Shown: one piece after another, positions 1 through 5,438 of the stretch
Numbering within the stretch: position 1 is the stretch's first letter
Layout of the letters: each line of letters begins with the position of its first letter
Source of the DNA: Planctomycetota bacterium
GTDB lineage: Bacteria; Planctomycetota; PUPC01; JACPCR01
DNA: 8,188 nt
NCBI GenBank assembly: GCA_030740295.1
Contig: JASLXP010000702.1
Span: forward strand, 1 to 8,188
Direction of reading: 5' to 3'
Made by a program: the position numbers and the translations under genes
Notes under the pieces: model-generated
What the model was told of the DNA's origin: nothing
The model's database searches: none
Seen by the model: only the letters and a program-made list of their open reading frames with translations

Positions 1-1
1 C

Positions 2-361
2 GACTTCTTTGATTATGATACCCCGATGTCGCCAATCCTGATGACCAACCCGCCGTTTTCTAAAATAAGGGAGTTCATCGATCATGCCTTCAGCATCGGC
101 GTGATGTCCATGGCCCTGGTCTGTTCGGAGCGGCTGTGGGCCTGCCAGAAGGGACGGGCGCAGTTCCTCAAGTACCGGCCCAGCCGGTTCGCCATGATGG
201 ACTGGCGGGAAGACTATCTTGATTTGGGGGGTAAACCGGATCGCGCCCTCGCGGTCGCCATCTGGGAGGAACCCTGCGCACATATCTGCCGGTACGAGGT
301 CTGGTCGCGGGAGGCGGACGTGTACCCCAGATTTGATTTCACGTCCTTTGAACGCCGGTAG
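2..361 (+). CDS. C-terminal part of a DNA N6-adenine methyltransferase-like protein (5' truncated)
   Basis: The reading frame is open from base 2 to a TAG at 359-361, giving 119 residues with no start required, so the gene enters from the left edge. Residues 15-20 read TNPPFS, the (D/N)PP(Y/F) catalytic motif IV of adenine-N6 DNA methyltransferases, and the following IREFIDHAF helix fits the NPPF-S-x-x-x-x-F-I arrangement of phage and plasmid members. The SAM-binding motif I must lie upstream and is not seen. The tail (RYEVWSREADVYPRFDFTSF) matches no motif I know. An ATG at 26 is in frame but sits just before the motif, and the preceding residues DFFDYDTP look like ordinary protein, so it is probably internal. 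The expected role is methylating phage DNA against host restriction, or orphan regulatory methylation. It could also be a degenerate family member. The class is fairly sure; the target site is unknown. Confidence 0.7.
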   Translation, partial: DFFDYDTPMSPILMTNPPFSKIREFIDHAFSIGVMSMALVCSERLWACQKGRAQFLKYRPSRFAMMDWREDYLDLGGKPDRALAVAIWEEPCAHICRYEVWSREADVYPRFDFTSFERR

Positions 362-399
362 CAGAACGGCCTTTCCATAAATAAAAGTTGGCTGGCCAA

Positions 400-421
400 T
401 ATTGACAGATCGGTGTCAATA
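400..421. promoter_or_regulatory. Operator-like perfect inverted repeat over the -35 box
   Basis: Two perfect 8-base arms, TATTGACA at 400-407 and TGTCAATA at 414-421, are separated by six bases. The left arm contains the TTGACA -35 hexamer, so a dimeric repressor bound here would block RNA polymerase. No run of T follows, which argues against a terminator. The regulator is unknown and no regulator gene is visible in the window. The role is inferred from symmetry and position. Confidence 0.45.
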
Positions 422-431
422 GGCACATTAT
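402..431 (+). promoter_or_regulatory. Candidate sigma70-type promoter for the packaging and head operon
   Basis: A perfect -35 hexamer TTGACA (402-407) is followed, after 18 bases, by CATTAT (426-431), which matches TATAAT at four of six positions. It lies in the longest non-coding gap before the long run of plus-strand head genes, where a late promoter would be expected. Transcription would begin near 438, about 40 bases before the terL start. The -10 box is only moderate, so an activator or a phage sigma factor may be needed, or the -35 match may be incidental to the operator dyad. Confidence 0.4.
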
Positions 432-458
432 GGTACAAACACGGAAACGTATACCATA
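429..458 (+). promoter_or_regulatory. Hairpin with GAAA tetraloop upstream of terL
   Basis: TATGGTA (429-435) pairs perfectly with TACCATA (452-458). Inside, ACG (441-443) pairs with CGT (448-450) around a GAAA loop (444-447), a stable GNRA type, leaving an uneven internal loop of five bases against one. The structure ends seven bases before the GGAGAGG ribosome binding site (465-471). It could stabilise or control the terL leader if transcription starts upstream. If the promoter at 402-431 is used, the 5' arm would be partly lost, so the hairpin would matter only on transcripts reading through from the left. As DNA it could instead be a second operator. Confidence 0.3.
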
Positions 459-479
459 TTTGGTGGAGAGGCCTCCCTC

Positions 480-1991
480 TTGGCGACATCCGATCCGCAG
501 CTTGATGCCTATATCCAGAAAGCGGCTGCCCTTCCTTATGAAGAGCAGAAGGAAATCCTTGGCCTGCTGGAGCGCCTTGAAGAGGCGACCAACCGCGAGA
601 AGGTGGCAAGGAACTTCCTGCCGTTCGTGAAGAGCGTGTGGCCAGCCTTCATCGAAGGCCCGCATCACAAGATCATGGCCGACGCCTTTGAGCGGGTGGC
701 CGAGGGCAAGTTGAAGCGGCTTGTTGTGAACATGCCGCCGCGTCATACAAAATCGGAGTTCGCCAGCTATCTTCTGCCCGCATGGTTTATCGGCAGAGAC
801 CCGTCAAGGAAGGTTATTCAGACTGCTCATACCGCTGAACTGGCGGTGGGCTTTGGCCGCAAGGTGAGGAACCTCGTCGGCAGAGAAGATTTTCAGTCCG
901 CTTTCCCAGGTGTGAAGCTGCGTCAAGACAGCAAGGCCGCAGGCCGCTGGAATACCAATGAGGAAGGCGAGTATTTTGCCATCGGCGTTGGCGGCGCTGT
1001 CACCGGTAAGGGTGCTGATCTGCTGATCATTGACGACCCGCACAGTGAACAGGAAGCCAAGTCTCCTGATCCGGCAGTCTTCGATCCGGTTTACGAGTGG
1101 TATACATCCGGTCCCCGTCAGCGGTTGCAGCCAGGAGGCTCCATCGTTGTCGTGATGACCCGCTGGCATCAGCGGGATTTGACCGGTCAATTGTTGAAAT
1201 CCTCGCACCAGCGGGACGGCTCCGACGAATGGGAGGTCATACAGCTTCCCGCTATATTGCCATCAGGCAATTCGTTGTGGCCGGAATACTGGTCGAAGGA
1301 CGAACTGGAAAGGTTGAAGGCCGAACTGCCTGCCGCCAAGTGGTCTGCGCAATATCAGCAGGACCCCACGGCGGAAGAGCAGGCCATGATCAAGCGGGAT
1401 TGGTGGCGTGTCTGGGAAGAGGACGAGCCTCCGGATTGCGAGTTTATCATCCAGTCATGGGATACGGCCTTCCTGAAAACTCAGAGGTCTGACTATTCGG
1501 CCTGCACCACATGGGGTGTCTTCTATCGGCCCGATGATCTGGGCACGGATGCTGCCAATATTATCCTGTTGGATGCTTTCAAGGACAGGATGGAGTTTCC
1601 TGAACTGAAGAAGGTGGCCCAGAAGACTTATACCCAGTGGGAGCCGGACGCCTGCATCGTTGAGGCAAAGGCAGCGGGTTCGCCGTTGATCTTTGAATTG
1701 CGGCAGATGGGTATTCCGGTCAGCGATTTTACCCCGTCGAGGGGGAACGATAAGATTGCCAGAGTAAACGCGGTCAGCGATCTGTTCGCTTCCGGCATTG
1801 TCTGGGCACCGAAGAAGAACTGGGCGGAAGAAGTTATTGAGGAGTTCGCCGCCTTTCCGGTGGGTGCCCACGACGACCTTGTCGATAGTAGCACGCAGGC
1901 GCTTCTGCGTTTCCGGCAGGGCGGCTTCCTCCGCGTTGCCTCCGATTACGAGGATCAGGAAATGCCCGCGCAGAGGGCGGAATATTATTAG
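480..1991 (+). CDS. terL: Terminase large subunit (packaging ATPase and nuclease)
   Basis: This is the DNA-packaging motor: it cuts concatemeric phage DNA and pumps it through the portal using ATP. The 503 residues have the usual two-domain order. The ATPase shows MPPRHTKS (about 85-92, Walker A with R88 and K91), LLIIDDPH (181-188, Walker B with catalytic acidic pair) and VVMTRWH (224-230, coupling motif). The RNase H-like nuclease shows SWDTAF with D328, VEAKAAG with E395, and HDDLVDS with D465/D466, the expected acidic metal-binding set. An N-terminal helical extension of about 55 residues precedes the ATPase. The start is TTG at 480, with GGAGAGG at 465-471 as ribosome binding site. The frame is closed upstream by a TAG at 420-422, and no ATG or GTG lies between. 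All catalytic residues are present, so the protein should be active. No small terminase gene is seen next to it. Confidence 0.97.
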   Translation: MATSDPQLDAYIQKAAALPYEEQKEILGLLERLEEATNREKVARNFLPFVKSVWPAFIEGPHHKIMADAFERVAEGKLKRLVVNMPPRHTKSEFASYLLPAWFIGRDPSRKVIQTAHTAELAVGFGRKVRNLVGREDFQSAFPGVKLRQDSKAAGRWNTNEEGEYFAIGVGGAVTGKGADLLIIDDPHSEQEAKSPDPAVFDPVYEWYTSGPRQRLQPGGSIVVVMTRWHQRDLTGQLLKSSHQRDGSDEWEVIQLPAILPSGNSLWPEYWSKDELERLKAELPAAKWSAQYQQDPTAEEQAMIKRDWWRVWEEDEPPDCEFIIQSWDTAFLKTQRSDYSACTTWGVFYRPDDLGTDAANIILLDAFKDRMEFPELKKVAQKTYTQWEPDACIVEAKAAGSPLIFELRQMGIPVSDFTPSRGNDKIARVNAVSDLFASGIVWAPKKNWAEEVIEEFAAFPVGAHDDLVDSSTQALLRFRQGGFLRVASDYEDQEMPAQRAEYY

Positions 1992-2000
1992 GAGACGGAT

Positions 2001-2180
2001 ATGCATAAGCCGAGAGTGATAGGACGCACCATTGGGGAAGAGGTCCCCCGCAAGCAGATACCCATCAAGGGAACCGGCGCTGCTACCAAGGGCACCAAGT
2101 TCTATGCCTATGCGGACCAGATTACCGATACTGCCCAGAAGCCCCCGGCTGACTGGGTATCGACCATCAAGAAGGTCTAG
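2001..2180 (+). CDS. Small basic protein of unknown function between terL and portal
   Basis: An ATG at 2001 opens a 59-residue frame ending in TAG at 2178-2180. A GGAG at 1991-1994, which uses the last base of the terL stop codon, sits six bases before it, and the portal ATG follows three bases after its stop. The spacing makes a real, co-translated gene likely. The protein starts MHKPRVIGRTIGEEVPRK and is rich in Lys, Gly, Thr and Pro, with no cysteine, no membrane segment and no obvious fold; an aromatic patch FYAYAD lies at 34-39 and a DW at 51-52. I do not recognise the family. Its position suggests a packaging or portal accessory role, but that is only inference from neighbours. Confidence 0.72.
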   Translation: MHKPRVIGRTIGEEVPRKQIPIKGTGAATKGTKFYAYADQITDTAQKPPADWVSTIKKV

Positions 2181-2183
2181 TTA

Positions 2184-4724
2184 ATGGCAATTGACAAGAG
2201 CATCGCCCAGGCTCCCACGCGCACCGACAGTACGGTCACGGAGGAAGAGCTTCGGGGTCTTGACGTGGACGCCGAGGGGTCCGCGCTTGAGGTTGCTGTT
2301 GTCAATCCAGAAGCGGTGGCGATCTCCACCGATGACGGCGGTGTCGTCATTGACTTTGATCCCGGCTCCGGAGAGACCGGCGGTGATGACGGTTTCGATT
2401 CCAACTTGGCCGAGCATATGGAGGACACCGTGTTGGGGCGGCTGGCCTCCCAGTTGAACGGGGAGTTTGAAGGCGACCGTAATTCCCGCGCCGACTGGGC
2501 ACGGACCTATACGAGGGGACTTGATCTGCTTGGCCTGAAGGCCGACGACAGGACAACCCCATGGCCGGGAGCCTGCGGTGTCTATCACCCGATCCTGACC
2601 GAGGCCGTGGTCCGCTTCCAGTCACAGGCGATCATGGAGCTATTCCCTGCCTCCGGTCCCGTCAAGACCAAAATTATTGGCGAGATAACGGACCAGAAGG
2701 AAGAGCAGGCGCAGCGTATCCAGCAGCACATGAACTACCTGCTGACCGAGAAGATGACGGAGTTCAGGCCGGAAACGGAGCAGATGCTGTTCTCCCTGCC
2801 CCTGGCCGGTTCCTCCTTCAAGAAGGTTTATTACGATCCCAACATGGGTCGTGTCTGTTCCCATTTCGTTCCGGCAGAGGACTTCGTTGTCAGTTACGGG
2901 GCGTCCGATCTCCTGACGGCCTCCCGCTACACCCACATGATGCGGAAAAGCCACAACGATATCCGCAAGTTACAGGTCGCTGGCCTGTATCGCGACATCG
3001 AACTGTCGCCAAATGCGCCGGATTATTCCGATATTCAGGAGAAATACGACGAGCTTGAGGGGGAAAATCCCACCTACGAGCATGATGACCGCTATGTTTT
3101 GCTGGAGATGCACGTCGATCTCGACCTTGAAGGCTACGAGGATACCGATGATGACGGCGACGAGACCGGTATCGCCCTGCCTTATGTGGTGACCATGGTC
3201 AAGGGGGGCAGTTCCGTCCTGTCGATCCGGCGCAACTGGTACGAGGACGATGCGCTGCGCATGAAGCGCCTGCATTTCGTGCATTATCAGTACATGCCCG
3301 GTCTTGGGTTCTACGGTTTTGGCCTGATCCACCTGATTGGCGGCATTGCCAAGTCGGCAACCTCGCTTCTCAGGCAGCTTGTCGATGCCGGAACCCTGTC
3401 GAACCTGCCGGGAGGCCTGAAGTCCAGGGGACTGCGCATCAAGGGCGATGATTCTCCGATCATGCCCGGTGAGTTCAGGGACGTTGATGTTCCTGGCGGA
3501 GCCATAAGAGATAACATCACCTTCCTGCCCTACAAGGAACCGAGCAATGTTCTGCACGCCCTGTTGGGGGAGATTGTCGAGGAAGGCAGGCGCTTCGCTT
3601 CGATCACCGATCTGAAGCTGGCGGATATGAAACAGGACGCCCCGGTTGGCACCACCCTGGCTCTTATTGAGCGGTCAATGAAAGTCATGTCGGCCATCCA
3701 GGCGAGGCTCCACGATGCCATGCGCAAGGAGTTCACCCTGATTGCCGGTATCGTCCGCGACTACGCGGAAGACGAATACGAATACAAGGCCGATGACAAG
3801 GAGGCCATAAAGGGCGACGACTTTGATGGCCGCGTGGATGTCATTCCGGTGTCCGATCCGAACGCCGCGACCATGAGCCAGCGCATCATGCAGTATCAGG
3901 CTGCTCTCCAGCTATCCCAGTCGGCACCGCAGATGTACGATCTGCCAGAATTGCACCGGCAGATGCTGGATGTTCTGGGCATTCAGGACGCCGAGAAGAT
4001 CATTCCTCTCAGTGAGGAGATGAAGCCGCGTGATCCGGTCAGCGAGAACATGGATGTGCTGAACGGCAAGCCATTGAAGGCATTCATTTATCAGGACCAT
4101 GAGGCCCATATTCAGGTGCATATGGCGGCGATACAGGACCCGAAGATACAGCAGCTTGTCTCCCAAAGTCCGATGGCCGGAACTATTGCCGCAGCGATGT
4201 CTTCCCACATACAGGAGCATCTTGGCTTCCAGTATCGTCGGGAGATCGAAAAGCAGCTTGGTGTGGAATTGCCGCCGCCGAACGAACCGCTGCCCGAAGA
4301 CATCGAAGTCAAGCTGTCGCGGCTGGTGGCGGAAGCGGCTGAGAGGCTGTTCAACAAGAATGTTGCCGAGGCCCAGCAGCAGCAGGCGCAGCAGCAGGCC
4401 CAAGACCCGATGTTCCAGTTGCAGCAGAAGGAGCTTGAGCTTCGTCAGGCAGACATTCAGAGGAAGGCCGAGACCGACAGGGCAAGGCTCATGCTCAATG
4501 CCGAGAAGGAGCGTTCTTCCCAGGAGCTTGAGCGCGATAAGATGGCCCAGGATGCTGAACTTGAGGGCGTCAAGCTGGGCATTGAGATCGCGAAAACCCA
4601 GGATAATGCGGCCCTGAAAGTTTCCGAAGCAGAGGAAAGGGCGGTTCTGGAGAGGGCGCGGCTCTCGACGGAAGTGGCAAAGGCCCTTCTGGATGACGAC
4701 ACGAAGAGAAACAGGAATAGTTAA
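2184..4724 (+). CDS. Portal protein, long form with Q-rich coiled-coil C terminus
   Basis: The portal is a dodecameric ring at one capsid vertex through which DNA is packed and ejected, and to which the tail attaches. At 846 residues it is longer than typical portals (about 450-750). The region at 124-163 (TTPWPGACGVYHPILTEAVV, then IMELFPASGPVKTK) is the signature of a family of large phage portals that I recognise mainly from environmental phage genomes. Residues 365-405 (HFVHYQYMPGLGFYGFGLIH, then an Ala/Leu-rich helix) and 420-445 fit the wing and stem region. The acidic N-terminal 80 residues are probably flexible. Residues 730-740 are AQQQQAQQQAQ and about 740-835 form a highly charged heptad-like helix, likely the internal barrel or coiled-coil tail. 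ATG at 2184 is preceded by AAGG at 2172-2175. Placement directly after terL is standard head-module order. Confidence 0.93.
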   Translation: MAIDKSIAQAPTRTDSTVTEEELRGLDVDAEGSALEVAVVNPEAVAISTDDGGVVIDFDPGSGETGGDDGFDSNLAEHMEDTVLGRLASQLNGEFEGDRNSRADWARTYTRGLDLLGLKADDRTTPWPGACGVYHPILTEAVVRFQSQAIMELFPASGPVKTKIIGEITDQKEEQAQRIQQHMNYLLTEKMTEFRPETEQMLFSLPLAGSSFKKVYYDPNMGRVCSHFVPAEDFVVSYGASDLLTASRYTHMMRKSHNDIRKLQVAGLYRDIELSPNAPDYSDIQEKYDELEGENPTYEHDDRYVLLEMHVDLDLEGYEDTDDDGDETGIALPYVVTMVKGGSSVLSIRRNWYEDDALRMKRLHFVHYQYMPGLGFYGFGLIHLIGGIAKSATSLLRQLVDAGTLSNLPGGLKSRGLRIKGDDSPIMPGEFRDVDVPGGAIRDNITFLPYKEPSNVLHALLGEIVEEGRRFASITDLKLADMKQDAPVGTTLALIERSMKVMSAIQARLHDAMRKEFTLIAGIVRDYAEDEYEYKADDKEAIKGDDFDGRVDVIPVSDPNAATMSQRIMQYQAALQLSQSAPQMYDLPELHRQMLDVLGIQDAEKIIPLSEEMKPRDPVSENMDVLNGKPLKAFIYQDHEAHIQVHMAAIQDPKIQQLVSQSPMAGTIAAAMSSHIQEHLGFQYRREIEKQLGVELPPPNEPLPEDIEVKLSRLVAEAAERLFNKNVAEAQQQQAQQQAQDPMFQLQQKELELRQADIQRKAETDRARLMLNAEKERSSQELERDKMAQDAELEGVKLGIEIAKTQDNAALKVSEAEERAVLERARLSTEVAKALLDDDTKRNRNS

Positions 4725-4726
4725 TA

Positions 4727-4933
4727 TTGCTTGATCAATCTTTATTTTCGGCTTATCAAAAGATATTGCGGAACCTGATGAATGAAAGGGCCGACGATCT
4801 TGCAATGGGCGGTGCTAAGTCTTTTGACGAATACCAGAAGATGGTTGGCATCATAGAAGGACTGGCGACAGCCGAAAGGGAAATGCTGGACCTGATGGAA
4901 AAACAGAGAAGGGCCGAAGACGGATCGGGATGA
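4727..4933 (+). CDS. Small conserved-looking helical protein of unknown function, next to portal
   Basis: A TTG at 4727, two bases after the portal stop, opens 68 residues to TGA at 4931-4933. AGGAA at 4714-4718 inside the end of the portal gene can serve as ribosome binding site. An in-frame ATG at 4778 (MNERADD) is the alternative start and would give 51 residues. The protein looks wholly helical: YQKILRNLMNERADDLA, then GGAKSFDEYQKMVGIIEGL and ATAEREMLDL. The pattern of a Gly-Gly turn, an aromatic E-Y helix, then G-L-x-x-A-E-R-x-x-x-D-L is one I associate with short hypothetical proteins next to portal genes in environmental phages, with no assigned role. There is no signal peptide or membrane segment. 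It may be a portal or assembly accessory factor, by position only. Confidence 0.72.
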   Translation: MLDQSLFSAYQKILRNLMNERADDLAMGGAKSFDEYQKMVGIIEGLATAEREMLDLMEKQRRAEDGSG

Positions 4934-4940
4934 ATGGTGA

Positions 4941-4958
4941 ATGTTTCACATGAAACAT
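4941..4958. promoter_or_regulatory. parS-like palindrome (one mismatch from bacterial parS)
   Basis: ATGTTTCA (4941-4948) and TGAAACAT (4951-4958) are perfect inverted arms around a central CA. The 16 bases at 4942-4957, TGTTTCACATGAAACA, equal the chromosomal parS consensus TGTTTCACGTGAAACA except for A in place of G at position 9. ParB binds parS to load and spread for chromosome or plasmid segregation. The site lies in a 115-base gap between two genes, where it is free of strong coding constraint. It could be a ParB site, an operator for another dimeric regulator, or a coincidental dyad. No parA or parB gene is visible in the window. The sequence match is direct observation; function is inference. 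Confidence 0.45.
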
Positions 4959-5002
4959 CGGGGCAGATCGTCACTGCCCGCCAGTTGGCTAACAAATGCG
5001 CA

Positions 5003-5023
5003 GGGGGAGCGTTACCCCCGCTC
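5003..5023 (+). promoter_or_regulatory. Alternative GC-rich hairpins in the co-chaperonin leader
   Basis: GGGGG (5003-5007) can pair with CCCCC (5015-5019) around a seven-base loop. The overlapping GAGCG (5007-5011) can pair instead with CGCTC (5019-5023) around TTACCCC. The two stems are mutually exclusive. They end 14 bases before the AAGGAGAT ribosome binding site at 5037-5044. No T run follows, so it is not a standard terminator. A leader switch or a simple stabilising structure is possible; the evidence is only the base pairing. Confidence 0.25.
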
Positions 5024-5048
5024 AGAGCGAAAACGCAAGGAGATACCT

Positions 5049-5438
5049 GTGTCCGATAAAAAGGTTGTTGAACTCAGCGAGGAGAAGGAGAAGAAGGCGG
5101 CGAGTAAGCTACCGGAACCCTGCTCCTATCATATTCTGGTGGCGCTGCCTGAACAGGAGGAGAAGACGGAAGGCGGCATTTATCTTACGGACAATGTGCG
5201 GGACCGTGAAGAGACGGCCAGCATTACGGCTTATGTCATGGCGCTGGGTCCCGACTGTTATGCGGAAACCCCTCAAAGGAAATTTCCCAGCGGGGCCTAT
5301 TGCAAGGAGGGCGACTGGATTGTCATGCGGTCATATTCAGGAACCCGCATCGAAGTTCATGGCCAGAAGTTCAGGCTTATCACCGATGATGTGCCCCAGG
5401 CCATTGTCGAGAATCCACTGGGAGTGATACGGGCATGA
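5049..5438 (+). CDS. groES: GroES-like co-chaperonin (phage Hsp10)
   Basis: Hsp10 proteins form a seven-subunit lid on the host GroEL chamber. Phage versions such as T4 gp31 change the chamber so the capsid protein can fold. From the GTG at 5049 the product is 129 residues. YHILVALPEQEEKTEGGIYLTD (residues 27-48, split here as the first strand followed by the mobile loop) matches the GroES mobile loop GGIVLT, with IYL as the hydrophobic GroEL-contact tripeptide. Later strands TAYVMALG (60-67), KEGDWIVMR (86-94) and FRLITDDVPQAIV (108-120) follow the GroES pattern of VLAVG, VGDIVIF and LIMSESDILAIV. The insertion between these strands and a charged N-terminal 25 residues make it longer than the usual 95-100. 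GTG is chosen because AAGGAGAT (5037-5044) lies six bases upstream of it; the longer frame from ATG 4941 lacks such a site. The scaffold start overlaps its stop (ATGA). Confidence 0.9.
   Translation: MSDKKVVELSEEKEKKAASKLPEPCSYHILVALPEQEEKTEGGIYLTDNVRDREETASITAYVMALGPDCYAETPQRKFPSGAYCKEGDWIVMRSYSGTRIEVHGQKFRLITDDVPQAIVENPLGVIRA

Noticed and set aside
468..475. GAGGCCTC palindrome at the terL ribosome binding site
   Set aside because: An eight-base palindrome without a loop is expected at this length by chance and cannot form a hairpin. It is better explained as the Shine-Dalgarno sequence plus flanking bases.
430..630. ATG-started 66-residue plus-strand frame before and into terL
   Set aside because: It begins in the regulatory hairpin, lacks a ribosome binding site, and overlaps terL out of frame with an Arg-rich shadow-like product.
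1455..2006. 183-residue minus-strand open frame opposite terL
   Set aside because: It covers the nuclease domain of terL, whose catalytic motifs are intact on the plus strand. The antisense product has no recognisable motif.
2970..3557. 195-residue minus-strand open frame opposite the portal gene
   Set aside because: Explained by the codon use of the portal frame; no independent evidence of coding.
4731..4758. TTGATCAA palindrome and a possible promoter at the start of the 68-residue gene
   Set aside because: The -10 match is poor, the palindrome is short and inside coding sequence, and readthrough from the portal gene is sufficient.
3912..4805. 297-residue minus-strand open frame, Leu-rich
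   Set aside because: It is the shadow of the portal C terminus: CAG and GAG codons read as CTG and CTC on the other strand give false Leu runs. The portal frame is clearly the coding one and no ribosome binding site or known motif supports the antisense frame.
4941..5048. ATG at 4941 as the co-chaperonin start, adding 36 residues
   Set aside because: The added segment is Arg-rich and unlike GroES, has no ribosome binding site, and lies on the palindrome. The GTG at 5049 has AAGGAGAT at good spacing.
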